A stretch of DNA of 64,000 nt from Longitalea luteola (GTDB taxonomy: Bacteria > Bacteroidota > Bacteroidia > Chitinophagales > Chitinophagaceae). The position numbers were made by a program, and so were the translations under genes. The stretch is from assembly GCF_017356035.1 (NCBI RefSeq), contig NZ_JAFIQX010000008.1:124001-188000 (forward strand), read 5' to 3'. Below the pieces are notes generated by a model. That model saw nothing but the letters and a program-made list of their open reading frames with translations. It was not told where the DNA came from and did not search any database. Below are positions 16,403-25,316 of this stretch, piece after piece; the first letter of the stretch is position 1; each line of letters begins with the position of its first letter.

Positions 16403-19198
16403 TTACTCCTTTCCTGAGAAGTTGAAGAATAAGGTTAATTCCTTTGCACGTGTGGGATCTTTCCAATAGTCAAAGAACATATTCTTTTGTCCCATGGGGC
16501 CGGTCTTATCAGCTTTCTGTGATTTGGTCCCAATGGCTGAGATCCCATCCATGAATGACAGATCACCACCTGGAAATTCCGGCGCCGTATTATATGGCGT
16601 TACCGAGAACTTCGGTGTGAACAGGCGCAGGAAAATATCCTCGCTGCTGCACACTACTGTCAGCGGTTGACCGGTAGTATTCAGTTTCATCCAATACAGG
16701 TTCGAATAATAACCTTTGAACTCGGGATAGATCAGTTTGCCTTCGCCGGTTGATGTATTATTATATTCTTTGTTCCATACATTCAGCGTACCGCCTTTCA
16801 TCCGGTTCTTCCACACACGATAGGGCCCTTTACCCATCCACTGAATTGACTTCACCGTGTTCTCAGGGAAAGAAAAGTTTACGCCTATCAGGGATGATTC
16901 ATATTCTTTCGGGAAATACTTCATGTGCATTTTTACCCAGCCTGAAGGATATATTGTCCACTCGAGCGTCTGACCCAGGCTTTTCTTTGCAAACTCGGCG
17001 GAGATCACCTGGTTATTGCCATCCTTGCGGGTATTCCATTTTACAAAACCTGAAGATGCGCTATCCACCAATATGGGACCATTGGTTAAAGGAATGATGC
17101 CTTTACCATTCTGCACAGTTTGCAGCAAACCGGTTTTGATATGGAAGGAAATGTTTACATCACCGGCGGTAGCAATAAGCAGGGAGTCTTTTTCAGCTAC
17201 AGTAACGGCGGCGCTGCCTTCCTGCTTAACCATTGTTTGCGCAATAGCGGAAGGCAGTTTTATAGGCCAGCTCCAGGTAAAGATCTCGCGTTGGTGCGCA
17301 TCCATGGCCGTTACATACAGTACACTGTATTGCTGCCAGTTGGCCGGCAGGTTACAGGTAATGATACCCGTATTACCAGGTGCAATAGCTGGTACGTTCA
17401 CGGTGCCTGTGGCAGAATCCTTCCCATTCAGCGAAGCCAGTTTGAATGTGAAACGGCATTGATTCAGGTTGGTAAAATGATACCTGTTCTCCACGCGCAA
17501 CTGTCCGTCAAAAGCGGTTGTAATATCTTTCTTCTCAAAATGCACCGGCGCCCATACTTCCTTGATCGTATAATAGCTGCCTTCCTTTTCGTGGTAAGGC
17601 CCTACAATACCATCGGGTGCGTGGCTGCCATCATTATCAATGCTGTCGTTTTTGTCTTTTCTGGCGATACCCTCATCGGCAAATACCCATAGGAAACCAC
17701 CGGCCGATAATGGGTTGCGCCACATAGATTCCCAGTAATCTTCCAGGCCCGCGCCTAAACCCCCATCATACAGACCATGCAAAAACTCGGTAGGGAAAGA
17801 TATTTTGTGCCCATGCAGGTGGGTGTTATTGCCATAATCCCAATTGATATAATGCTGGGTATCGAATTCGCGGAATACCTGCCAGGGATGTACCAGCGGC
17901 CGGTGTTGTATGTCCAATTCATCGAACAAATGATCGAGTTCATCATTATGACCGCCTTCATTGCCGTTATCCCACAGTACTATGGATGGATGATTTACAT
18001 CATGTGCGATCATTTCATGCACGAGCTTGGTGCCCACCTCGGTATCGTATGCTTTGTGCCAGCCAGTGAGCTCATCGAGCACCATTAAGCCCAGCGAATC
18101 ACAGGCATCGAGAAAATGGGCATCGGGCGGATAATGCGACATACGCACGGCGTTCATGTTCATGTCTTTTATCATCAGCACATCGTCAATGCTCATCTTT
18201 TCGCTCATGGCCCTACCGGTAGTTGGCCAGAACGAGTGGCGGTTGACGCCTTTGAATTTTACTTTAACGCCATTGAGGTAAATGCCATCTCTTTCCCGCA
18301 CTTCAACGGTACGGAAACCAAATTTTTCCTGCACGGTATGAACCGGTTTCCCTTTTGCGAGCAGCGTGAATTCAACACGGTAGCGGTTGGGAAACTCCGG
18401 CGTCCATAAAGCAGGTGATGATACGGTTGTTTGCAGCGTAGCTACAGAATCACCTGCTTTAAGTTTTGTGGTAAATGCCGATCCTACTCTTTCACCATTC
18501 ATGTTGAACACTTGTGCACTCACTTCATCGGCGGTAGCTGTTGCCAGTTTCAGTCTGGCTGTAAAGGCGCCGGTTGCTTTTCCATCCACTGCTACATGTG
18601 CTATATGTTCTGCAGGAAGTGCCTGTAAGAAAACAGGACGGAAGATGCCTCCCAGGATCCAGAAATCACCGCGGCGTTCTGCGCCATTCACCGATTCATT
18701 GGCTGAATGTTTGCTCACGGTCACTTCGAGCAGGTTCTTTTTACCCACTTTCAGCAACTTTGTGATATCATAGGAGAAGCTGTAGAATGCGCCCTGGTGG
18801 ATTGCTCCGGCCGGTTTACCGTTGATCTTTACCTCGGTATCGGTCATGGAACCTTCGAAAACGATTTTCACTGTTTTGCCCTGCCAGCTGGCGGGCACTG
18901 TGAAGTTATATTTATATAAACCCTTCTCTTTGCCACGCACTGAATCTTTATCATGGCCATAGTTGTATTTTCCAAAACCCTGCTGTTCCCAGTTCGAAGG
19001 CACCGGAATGGTTGTCCATTTACCGGAGTTGCGGCCTGCAGTACAAAAAAATTGCCAGTTGACGGTTTTGTCGCTGCCGGTGCCTGATAAATACCGGATC
19101 TCGGTTTGCTGTGCCTTTGCAACGCTGAACGCTAAAAGCTGAACGCTTAACGCAAATACCAGTACTTTTAATAAATTGCCTTTTTTATTCAATTTCAT
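16403..19198 (-). CDS. exported GH2 beta-galactosidase-like enzyme
   Basis: A LacZ-type protein. An upstream ATG at 19225 gives 940 residues, but the signal peptide (MKLNKKGN, hydrophobic run, VAKAQ) begins at the ATG at 19198, so that start is preferred. Domains in order: jelly-roll sugar-binding domain, Ig-like domain, TIM barrel and a beta-galactosidase small-chain domain (WMGKGPYRVWKNR). In the 940-residue numbering, acid/base Glu423 lies in WDNGNEGG and nucleophile Glu518 in VFADEG. GH2 covers beta-galactosidases, beta-glucuronidases and arabinopyranosidases; the small-chain domain favours a beta-galactosidase. It lies 5 nt before the GH78-sialidase gene, so they are probably cotranscribed. 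Confidence 0.88.
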   Translation of the reverse strand: MKLNKKGNLLKVLVFALSVQLLAFSVAKAQQTEIRYLSGTGSDKTVNWQFFCTAGRNSGKWTTIPVPSNWEQQGFGKYNYGHDKDSVRGKEKGLYKYNFTVPASWQGKTVKIVFEGSMTDTEVKINGKPAGAIHQGAFYSFSYDITKLLKVGKKNLLEVTVSKHSANESVNGAERRGDFWILGGIFRPVFLQALPAEHIAHVAVDGKATGAFTARLKLATATADEVSAQVFNMNGERVGSAFTTKLKAGDSVATLQTTVSSPALWTPEFPNRYRVEFTLLAKGKPVHTVQEKFGFRTVEVRERDGIYLNGVKVKFKGVNRHSFWPTTGRAMSEKMSIDDVLMIKDMNMNAVRMSHYPPDAHFLDACDSLGLMVLDELTGWHKAYDTEVGTKLVHEMIAHDVNHPSIVLWDNGNEGGHNDELDHLFDELDIQHRPLVHPWQVFREFDTQHYINWDYGNNTHLHGHKISFPTEFLHGLYDGGLGAGLEDYWESMWRNPLSAGGFLWVFADEGIARKDKNDSIDNDGSHAPDGIVGPYHEKEGSYYTIKEVWAPVHFEKKDITTAFDGQLRVENRYHFTNLNQCRFTFKLASLNGKDSATGTVNVPAIAPGNTGIITCNLPANWQQYSVLYVTAMDAHQREIFTWSWPIKLPSAIAQTMVKQEGSAAVTVAEKDSLLIATAGDVNISFHIKTGLLQTVQNGKGIIPLTNGPILVDSASSGFVKWNTRKDGNNQVISAEFAKKSLGQTLEWTIYPSGWVKMHMKYFPKEYESSLIGVNFSFPENTVKSIQWMGKGPYRVWKNRMKGGTLNVWNKEYNNTSTGEGKLIYPEFKGYYSNLYWMKLNTTGQPLTVVCSSEDIFLRLFTPKFSVTPYNTAPEFPGGDLSFMDGISAIGTKSQKADKTGPMGQKNMFFDYWKDPTRAKELTLFFNFSGKE

Positions 19199-19242
19199 TT
19201 CAATCATGACTTCTATGGGGTTCAATTTCTAATTATGCTCAA

Positions 19243-19267
19243 GTGCCACACCCCGGAGGTGTGACAC
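19243..19267. repeat. REP-like intergenic hairpin
   Basis: A compact inverted repeat: GTG and CACACC on the left, loop CCGGA, GGTGTG and CAC on the right, with one mismatch. There is no U-run on either side, so it is not a standard terminator. It sits between the glycosidase ending at 19276 and the GH2 gene. It resembles dispersed REP-type hairpins, but only one copy was seen in this window. Confidence 0.5.
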
Positions 19268-19275
19268 ACCTGTCA

Positions 19276-20823
19276 TTATAACGTTCCGGTTACCCGTTGT
19301 AACTTATCAGCCGAGGCCACTTTCTTTCCGTTCACCCAAACACTCAGCCCCCTGCCTTTTTTATATTTCGATCCGTCCTTATCCCAGATGATGGTAACCA
19401 GTTTGCCATGGTAAGCTACATTGTCAAGGCAAAACCAATCCCATTTGTTCCCTGGGATCAATGGGTTTACTTCGATCGTATTATCCTTGCGCGGACGCAA
19501 ACCCACCAACCCCGTAATGATGAGGTCATTATAGGTAGAGTGATTGTAATAACGGCTGCGCTCCTGGTCACCTTTCAACCAGTAGCCGGTCTTTTCATCG
19601 AGGTACTCACCGATGTATGGACGGCCACGATAGTATTGCGACTCCACATACAGTTCCATATGGCGGAAGTACACCGAGTCATTTACTACATTCTGCTTAT
19701 AGTTATTCATCAGGTTCGCCATGGCCGTCATGGTTTGAGCGGTGGCATAAGGCCATACGGCGCCATCCCACTCACACTGGCAACAGCCATGAGAGCGGAA
19801 CTCCGGATGTTTTCTTTCTGCCGTGGTGAGGCCGAATGGAGCAAAGAACCCTTTTTCGTCGGTCACCTTTTTCCAGGCAGCTTCATATCCTTCTTCGGGC
19901 AAATTGAAATACCAGGGAATAAATCCAATTTCTTCCCGCACATTGGCCAGCGTATCGGCCTGTTTGCGCGTTTCAAAGAAGGTATCCTTTGGATTCCAAA
20001 GCAGTTGATGGAATAATCTCTTAGTGCTGTCGGCTTTTGACATATACAGCTCGGCCCTGGCCTTGTTACCAGCCATATTCTGTAATTGGGAAAGCGCCCA
20101 GGCATTGCCGTACATATAGCTGTTGATGGTAGGACGCGCATTCTTCTCGCGGCGGCCACCACTGATGGTCTCTTCCATGCCATCTTTAACATCAGCCTGC
20201 CAGAAAAGGCCGCTGGGCAGGCGTTTTTCCGCTTCCCAGGCAGCATGGTCCGCTTCCAGGTCGGGCAGCATGTTCATTAACCAGGCGCTGTCTTTATTTA
20301 CGAGGTAACGGTTATACATAGCATAGATGTTCCAGCTGCTGTAGCCATGTAATTTTTTCATGGGTTTGCCATCGTTACCGCGGTACCATACGTGCAGGTA
20401 ATCGTTCAGGTATTTATTGTCGTGCAACCAGCGGGCTTCATAGATATGGTGGCCGGTGGCGCTGGCGATGAGATTGTATTTATCGGCATAGCTACGGTTC
20501 ACCAGGAACTCGGTAAAGATGTAGCCAACCGGTGTTTGTTTAATATGCTTGCGCAGCGTCCACCAGCGGTAATACCACATTTCTTCAAAGTTCTGCTGCG
20601 GACATTCAAACAGGGGAATATTCGCTTTCATCCAGTCCCACGATTGTGCATTGGGAATGGCCTGGGCAATATTCTCATCTTCCATCTTATTGAAGTAGTC
20701 CACATAGTGGCGGAAATTGTCGGCCTTCAATACCGCACCACCCTTTTTTTTGTTTTTCTGCGCAACGGCGGAACCGGTGAGCAGAATAATGAAAAGTGAT
20801 AATATTATTGGTTTTCTTATCAT
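19276..20823 (-). CDS. exported (alpha/alpha)6-barrel glycosidase, MGH1/GH63/trehalase-like
   Basis: The start at 20823 (MIRKPIILSLF, signal peptide ending AVAQ) is preferred over the upstream ATG at 20877. It places the signal peptide at the N-terminus and leaves 14 nt after the stop of the preceding gene instead of an overlap. The 515-residue product has clan-GH-G-like features: ASATGHHIYEARWL, SGLFWQADVKDGMEETISGG (equivalent of the family's acid-residue loop), SYMYGNAWALSQL and QCEWDGAVWPYATAQT. Relatives hydrolyse alpha-glucosidic or mannosylglycerate-type linkages, but many PUL members have other specificities. The linkage attacked here cannot be told. A Cys-rich HGCCQCEWDG segment before the WDG motif is notable. 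Confidence 0.78.
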   Translation of the reverse strand: MIRKPIILSLFIILLTGSAVAQKNKKKGGAVLKADNFRHYVDYFNKMEDENIAQAIPNAQSWDWMKANIPLFECPQQNFEEMWYYRWWTLRKHIKQTPVGYIFTEFLVNRSYADKYNLIASATGHHIYEARWLHDNKYLNDYLHVWYRGNDGKPMKKLHGYSSWNIYAMYNRYLVNKDSAWLMNMLPDLEADHAAWEAEKRLPSGLFWQADVKDGMEETISGGRREKNARPTINSYMYGNAWALSQLQNMAGNKARAELYMSKADSTKRLFHQLLWNPKDTFFETRKQADTLANVREEIGFIPWYFNLPEEGYEAAWKKVTDEKGFFAPFGLTTAERKHPEFRSHGCCQCEWDGAVWPYATAQTMTAMANLMNNYKQNVVNDSVYFRHMELYVESQYYRGRPYIGEYLDEKTGYWLKGDQERSRYYNHSTYNDLIITGLVGLRPRKDNTIEVNPLIPGNKWDWFCLDNVAYHGKLVTIIWDKDGSKYKKGRGLSVWVNGKKVASADKLQRVTGTL

Positions 20824-20837
20824 TTCTAATTCTTGTT

Positions 20838-22688
20838 TCAATTCAGGCTTTTCGTTTTTACCGACTTGATATACCACACTGCTTCTTTGGTTTGTGCACC
20901 GGCATTAGGCAGGTCGTACATCTGGTCAGTCGGGGTATCGGCATCCGGGAACCGGCGTACATCACCTGTTCTGAATACCAGTCTTTGAACATTTTCCAGC
21001 GGCGCAAAGAAGATCTGGTTGCCACTCTGCCTGCCGTTCACAGATACGGTATAAAAACGGGCGCTGGTGTTCAGTGAAATGCTGATCTCGCACGATTCTC
21101 CTTTTTTATACTTGCCAATATTCCTGTTCCTGTAGCCTGCCTTTACATAAATATTTCCTGTTGAATCCAATACCAGCCTGATACCTGCATTGCCTTTTGC
21201 ATCCTGAAACTCTACGTTCAGATTGCCATGATCATCCTGCTGCGGAACAACCGTAAATGTGGCGGTCATTTTTTTAGCCGCGGGCAATACGTGCTCTGCC
21301 TTGCCGTAATCGAACGGGTCTTTATCCTTTATGGCTAATGCCTGTGTACCATCGGGTGCTTTCTCAATGGCCACCGGCGCCCACAACGGACTGTAAATAT
21401 TCCATTCTTTCAATGCACTGGCTGCGGGCAGTTTTGTGAAATCATCATTTACATCTGTTTCCACTTTGTCTTTCACCGGAATGGGAATTTTGCTCACCCA
21501 GATATCTTCCTTGTTCATGCTGTATGTTATCCAGCAGTTGCCGTCGGGTGATTTGGCGCCGCCTTCCAGGCCACGAACATATTGCGGTCCATAACTTTTG
21601 TAATTTCCGCCATACCGCATGGAAGTGATCTCGCCATTTACCAGCAGCAGATTTTTATAGTTCAGTCCATCATCACTTACCGACAACGCCAACGGCCAGC
21701 GGAATTCAGAAGGATTATACACGGTGATGTACTTTCCATCTGAAGTGCGTTGTCCCCATATTTTTGCATTGCTGTTTACGAAATGCGGTGCGCGCACCGG
21801 ATTGTATAACCAGGTTTTGCCCTTATCCGGACTAATAGAGGTAAGCGCCAGTTTCCAGAGGCCTACCGTTCTGCCATCGGGCAGCTCATAATAACTGAAT
21901 GCTTTATAGTTTTCGTTCTTCAAAGCGATCAGCGGATCCTTGCGGTCTGCTTCTTCACTCCATTGCTGCAACAGGAGGGTGTTGCTCAACACTTCTTTAC
22001 AGGCTTCTACAAAACCTTTGTCCTTACTTTTTTCGAAGAACGGATAACTGGTATTCCTGGCATTGAAAGCATGGTTGTAGCGGATGAAATAAATAGGTCC
22101 GAAGCTGCCGTCCTTATAGATCTCACGCACCACGCGGCCGATACCATTGCCGTCATTGGGATCATCTTTTGGTCCCAATACGAGGCCGTAATAGGCAAAA
22201 GCGAGTAACCGGCCTTTATTGGAAATATAGAAACCCATACGCTGGTGCATTACTGACGTAAGGTCTTTTGCTACGCCATTATAACCTTCCTTGGTGGTTC
22301 CATCAGGGATCTTGTATTCAGGAAACACGATCACCGGCGCCGTCCAGGTGTAACCATCTTTCGAGGTTTGCAGCAAAGATTGCCCCGGGGGAATATGCTC
22401 CCCTACCGGGTTGCTGAGGTACTCCATGAAAAAGGTATTATTCCAGTACGTAAGCATGGGCGCATGGTTGTACGTCCAGCCAAAACCGGTAGTAGAATCC
22501 TTTATATTGCGGTTCGCACGCATCGTCTGAATATTGTGCACGCCAATAGCCAGCGATAGCTGTCCATGGTGATAATCAACATTCGACAGCGTGGTGCCTA
22601 CATAGCGTACGGTGTCCTGTGCAGCTGATTGCATTCCGCACATCAACAGTGCTCCTAAAACTGGTATCTTGTTCATTCGCATCATCAT
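20838..22688 (-). CDS. exported BNR beta-propeller enzyme with C-terminal jelly roll (possibly GH145/PL42-like)
   Basis: A 616-residue protein with a signal peptide ending SAAQ near residue 24. Residues about 28-425 show propeller blades with Asp-box-like repeats (SKDGYTWTAP, SPDKGKTWLY, SVSDDGLNYKN). The N-terminal segment NVDYHHGQLSLAIGVHNIQ carries paired histidines at about 40-41. Residues about 430-610 form a concanavalin-like beta-sandwich (LNVEFQDAKGNAGIRLVLDS, FYTVSVNG). From memory, the N-terminal segment resembles GH145/PL42 proteins, which remove rhamnose from glucuronate using an N-terminal His; BNR_4 ulvan-lyase-type propellers are an alternative. It is expected in the periplasm or on the surface, and it precedes the (alpha/alpha)6 glycosidase gene by 14 nt. 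Fold likely; activity uncertain. Confidence 0.65.
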   Translation of the reverse strand: MMMRMNKIPVLGALLMCGMQSAAQDTVRYVGTTLSNVDYHHGQLSLAIGVHNIQTMRANRNIKDSTTGFGWTYNHAPMLTYWNNTFFMEYLSNPVGEHIPPGQSLLQTSKDGYTWTAPVIVFPEYKIPDGTTKEGYNGVAKDLTSVMHQRMGFYISNKGRLLAFAYYGLVLGPKDDPNDGNGIGRVVREIYKDGSFGPIYFIRYNHAFNARNTSYPFFEKSKDKGFVEACKEVLSNTLLLQQWSEEADRKDPLIALKNENYKAFSYYELPDGRTVGLWKLALTSISPDKGKTWLYNPVRAPHFVNSNAKIWGQRTSDGKYITVYNPSEFRWPLALSVSDDGLNYKNLLLVNGEITSMRYGGNYKSYGPQYVRGLEGGAKSPDGNCWITYSMNKEDIWVSKIPIPVKDKVETDVNDDFTKLPAASALKEWNIYSPLWAPVAIEKAPDGTQALAIKDKDPFDYGKAEHVLPAAKKMTATFTVVPQQDDHGNLNVEFQDAKGNAGIRLVLDSTGNIYVKAGYRNRNIGKYKKGESCEISISLNTSARFYTVSVNGRQSGNQIFFAPLENVQRLVFRTGDVRRFPDADTPTDQMYDLPNAGAQTKEAVWYIKSVKTKSLN

Positions 22689-22701
22689 TGTAATACTTTA
22701 T

Positions 22702-22743
22702 GGTCAATGGTGAATGGTCAATGGTGAATGGTCAATGGTGAAT
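22702..22743. repeat. heptad array, GGTCAAT/GGTGAAT family
   Basis: Six perfect units alternate GGTCAAT and GGTGAAT, making a 14-nt super-period. A degenerate ATAACT/GAACT tract follows up to about 22791, close to the GH43 stop codon. It lies in the gap upstream of the BNR propeller gene. Confidence 0.85.
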
Positions 22744-22796
22744 GGCTATCTCAATAACTAAATAACTTAAGAACTTATCAACTTTGTTAACTCGGG

Positions 22797-23696
22797 TTAG
22801 TTTGCTCTTAACAAACCCTTCAGCACCTTCCTGTCTGACATAAAAATAGTCCCGTGTTTATGCCCGTGGGGAATTGATACTGCTGCTGAATCGAAATGAA
22901 TAAAGTCAGTTGTTCTCTTCGCATCGTAACTTTTGTTGCGATACGCATCGTAATAGATCAACCATTCCTTTCCCACTTTAGCCACCGACGGACCTTCGGT
23001 AAAATTACCGGTAAAGGGTTGGGATGATTTACCCCAGGGGCCCAACGGATCTGTTCCAAATGCCACTTTTATATTACGTTCAGGACGGGTATTGTCTTTA
23101 TGCACGAGCACATAATCCTTTGGCGCCCTTTTTACGATCACGGCGTCGATCACACTAAAACCGGGATCGAGGTATAATTTCGAGGGTGCAAAAGTTTTGA
23201 AATCTTTTGTCACTGTATAATAGAGGCGGTGGTTATTGTTCTCATCCTCAAGCCCTTTCGGAAAACGGAAGGGAATGGTGGAAGCCCATACAATGATGAA
23301 CTGGTTGTTGGCATCATCATAGAAGAGCTCCGGCGCCCAAACGTTTACCACGTTCGAGTCGTTTTCCATAACGGGAATAAAGGCGGGTTCCGACCAATGC
23401 ACCAGGTCTTTCGAATGTGCATAACCAAACCCTTTGTCCTTGTTCCAGCCGCTGGTCCACACGAGATGATATTCGCCATCGGCGCCGCGGGCAATAGAAG
23501 GGTCACGCATTACTTTGGAACCTACCGTGGGTTTTAAAAACGTGCGGCCAACATCTTTCCATTTATAGCCATCATGGCTATACAAAAAACGTAACCCCTC
23601 GGTCGCAGGCTCGTTGAACGACGTGAACATGTACACCGGTTTTTGGGCAGTGCAGCCTAACAGAAAAATACAAGCTATGTATGTTACTATTCGCAT
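22797..23696 (-). CDS. GH43-type five-bladed propeller lipoprotein
   Basis: A 299-residue protein with a lipoprotein leader (FLLGC, Cys near residue 15). The GH43 triad is visible: base Asp65 in VMRDPSIA, pKa-modulating Asp184 in SVIDAVIV and acid Glu234 in FTEGPSVA, plus the signature WAPELFYD at about 120-127. GH43 enzymes are mainly alpha-L-arabinofuranosidases, beta-xylosidases and galactan hydrolases. Arabinosidase is likely for a pectin PUL, but the subfamily cannot be fixed here. It is probably anchored at the cell surface or in the periplasm. It sits between the DUF4038 lipoprotein and the BNR propeller genes, with repeat arrays in both gaps. Confidence 0.85.
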   Translation of the reverse strand: MRIVTYIACIFLLGCTAQKPVYMFTSFNEPATEGLRFLYSHDGYKWKDVGRTFLKPTVGSKVMRDPSIARGADGEYHLVWTSGWNKDKGFGYAHSKDLVHWSEPAFIPVMENDSNVVNVWAPELFYDDANNQFIIVWASTIPFRFPKGLEDENNNHRLYYTVTKDFKTFAPSKLYLDPGFSVIDAVIVKRAPKDYVLVHKDNTRPERNIKVAFGTDPLGPWGKSSQPFTGNFTEGPSVAKVGKEWLIYYDAYRNKSYDAKRTTDFIHFDSAAVSIPHGHKHGTIFMSDRKVLKGLLRAN

Positions 23697-23714
23697 TTTC
23701 GTTTAAATTAATCA

Positions 23715-23796
23715 GTTACCAGTTACCGGTTGCCAGTTACCAGAGGCGACCTCCATTTTTTGTATTCCTGGTAACCGGAAACTGGTAACCGGTAAC
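23715..23796. repeat. four-plus-four heptad hairpin, GTTACCR subtype
   Basis: The left arm at 23715-23742 is GTTACCA, GTTACCG, GTTGCCA, GTTACCA. The right arm at 23769-23796 is TGGTAAC, CGGAAAC, TGGTAAC, CGGTAAC. Both arms are exactly 28 nt with a 26-nt spacer beginning GAGGCGACCTCC and ending ATTCC. It lies in the gap after the GH140-like gene. Confidence 0.87.
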
Positions 23797-23823
23797 GCAA
23801 ACTCAGAACACTGAACTTATCTT

Positions 23824-25242
23824 TTAGAAATCCAAACAAAGAACCCAGTCGTTTCCCGCTTTCACTTCTCCCGGTGCATCAAATTGTTGAACGCCTTTAT
23901 TCTCAAATGTGCCTATTGGGGTGTATTTACCATCACGCGGATTGAACCACGACGCTTTTACCTTTTTGCCGGTCAACTTGTCCATATTCACTGAAATGGT
24001 GCGGCCGGTATAGGTATAAAACATAGCATAGTTATTTCCGCGGGTCGCAAACAGGCGATCGTATCGCTGGCCCACATCACCGGCGATCAATGACTGATCG
24101 GGCACCCGGTCGAAATAGGATCTGGACAACATCAGATTTTTTATATGCACCATCTGCGAAGCGCCCGGCGCCTTCATAGCCTCATACCAATAATTCGTTA
24201 CGCCGTAGTTACCATCTGTATCATTGGGGCGATGCATTTGCATCACTGCATTGTTGCCATAGGTATAACCACAACCACCCGCAAAAACCGACCAGTACGC
24301 ATACCGCCTTACGTCGTTATCAGTCCAGCGAACTTCCAGCGAATCATGTAACCCCTGTGGGATCTCTTCGTATGAAGGTTCTCCGTCGAAAGTTGGCCTG
24401 GCCGGTTGTTTTGCATAATCCATTTCAACATATTTCCAGTTGTCTTCACCGAAATGCAGGTCGCCCTTGCTGGTGTCCTGGTTATAACGGCGGTGGCCAC
24501 TCTGGAACATGTTGAAGTGTAACCATGGTTCATTGTGAAACCAGAGAGACGAAGTGGTACGTCCGCGCGGGTGAAAGGTCATCAAATGCGCGGTATCTTT
24601 TTCATGCAGGGTTGTACCAAGGGCTTTCCATACGGCGGTGGAATCACTGCCTTTGATATCGCCGCCGTTCAACCATACGATGTTATCCTGTGATCTGTAG
24701 CGGTCGGCCAGAAAACCGGCATATTGTTTTGCCTGTTCCACCTTAACCCGGCCTGCCTTTACCTCACTTCCCCAAATGGGCACCATAGCTATATAAATGC
24801 CCCGCTCAGCAGCGGCTTTTACAATAAAATCTACATGATCCCAATAGTCGTATTGCGTGGTATCATCCGGATTATTGCCCTCTGTAGTAACAGGCATACT
24901 CACATTACCATCTTTCAATGCGGCATCGCCATAAGCGTTCTTCACTTTGGCCTGGTGCAACACCATTACCTGGATCACGTTGAACCCTTTCTGTTTGCGG
25001 TCATCCAGGAACTGAATGGCTTCTTCGCGCTTCAGCTTTGAGAACAATAACCACCCGGTATCTCCTAACCAAAAGAAAGGTTTGCCATCTGCCGTCATAA
25101 AATACCGGCCATTGGGCGAAACTTTCAATGGTTTCAACGGCTCTGCCGCTGTTTCCGTGTCCGCTGTTTTTTCTACCTGCTGTTGAACGCCGCCGCATGC
25201 TGCCAGTGCAGCCAATGCTGCTATTGAAAAGAATTTATACAT
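23824..25242 (-). CDS. DUF4038 glycoside hydrolase lipoprotein, GH140 (apiosidase)-like
   Basis: A 472-residue protein with a lipobox (ALAAC, Cys near residue 16). Residues about 40-375 form the DUF4038 TIM barrel: PFFWLGDTGWLLF, Asp195 in WLNGGDIKG, Glu288 in TFDGEPSYEE and YWSVFAGGCGYTYGNN. Residues about 380-472 form the C-terminal beta domain typical of the family (VKASWFNPRDGKYTPIG). GH140, the characterised branch, removes RG-II side chains at apiose. Asp195 and Glu288 are the likely catalytic pair by position. This is one of the better pointers to an RG-II-like substrate, although many DUF4038 proteins are uncharacterised. It precedes the GH43 lipoprotein gene. Confidence 0.8.
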   Translation of the reverse strand: MYKFFSIAALAALAACGGVQQQVEKTADTETAAEPLKPLKVSPNGRYFMTADGKPFFWLGDTGWLLFSKLKREEAIQFLDDRKQKGFNVIQVMVLHQAKVKNAYGDAALKDGNVSMPVTTEGNNPDDTTQYDYWDHVDFIVKAAAERGIYIAMVPIWGSEVKAGRVKVEQAKQYAGFLADRYRSQDNIVWLNGGDIKGSDSTAVWKALGTTLHEKDTAHLMTFHPRGRTTSSLWFHNEPWLHFNMFQSGHRRYNQDTSKGDLHFGEDNWKYVEMDYAKQPARPTFDGEPSYEEIPQGLHDSLEVRWTDNDVRRYAYWSVFAGGCGYTYGNNAVMQMHRPNDTDGNYGVTNYWYEAMKAPGASQMVHIKNLMLSRSYFDRVPDQSLIAGDVGQRYDRLFATRGNNYAMFYTYTGRTISVNMDKLTGKKVKASWFNPRDGKYTPIGTFENKGVQQFDAPGEVKAGNDWVLCLDF

Positions 25243-25271
25243 AGCTGATTCTATACGTATATTTTGTATTT

Positions 25272-25316
25272 CATTATCACATTATCACATTATCACATTA
25301 TCAGATTATCACATTA
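25272..25316. repeat. octad tandem repeat (CATTATCA) running into a stop codon
   Basis: Four CATTATCA units, one GATTATCA and a partial CATTA read in 8-nt register. The last bases are the TAA stop (25314-25316) of the beta-helix gene. The array is preceded by ATTTTGTATTT, also found before the similar array at 43244-43275. Confidence 0.8.
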
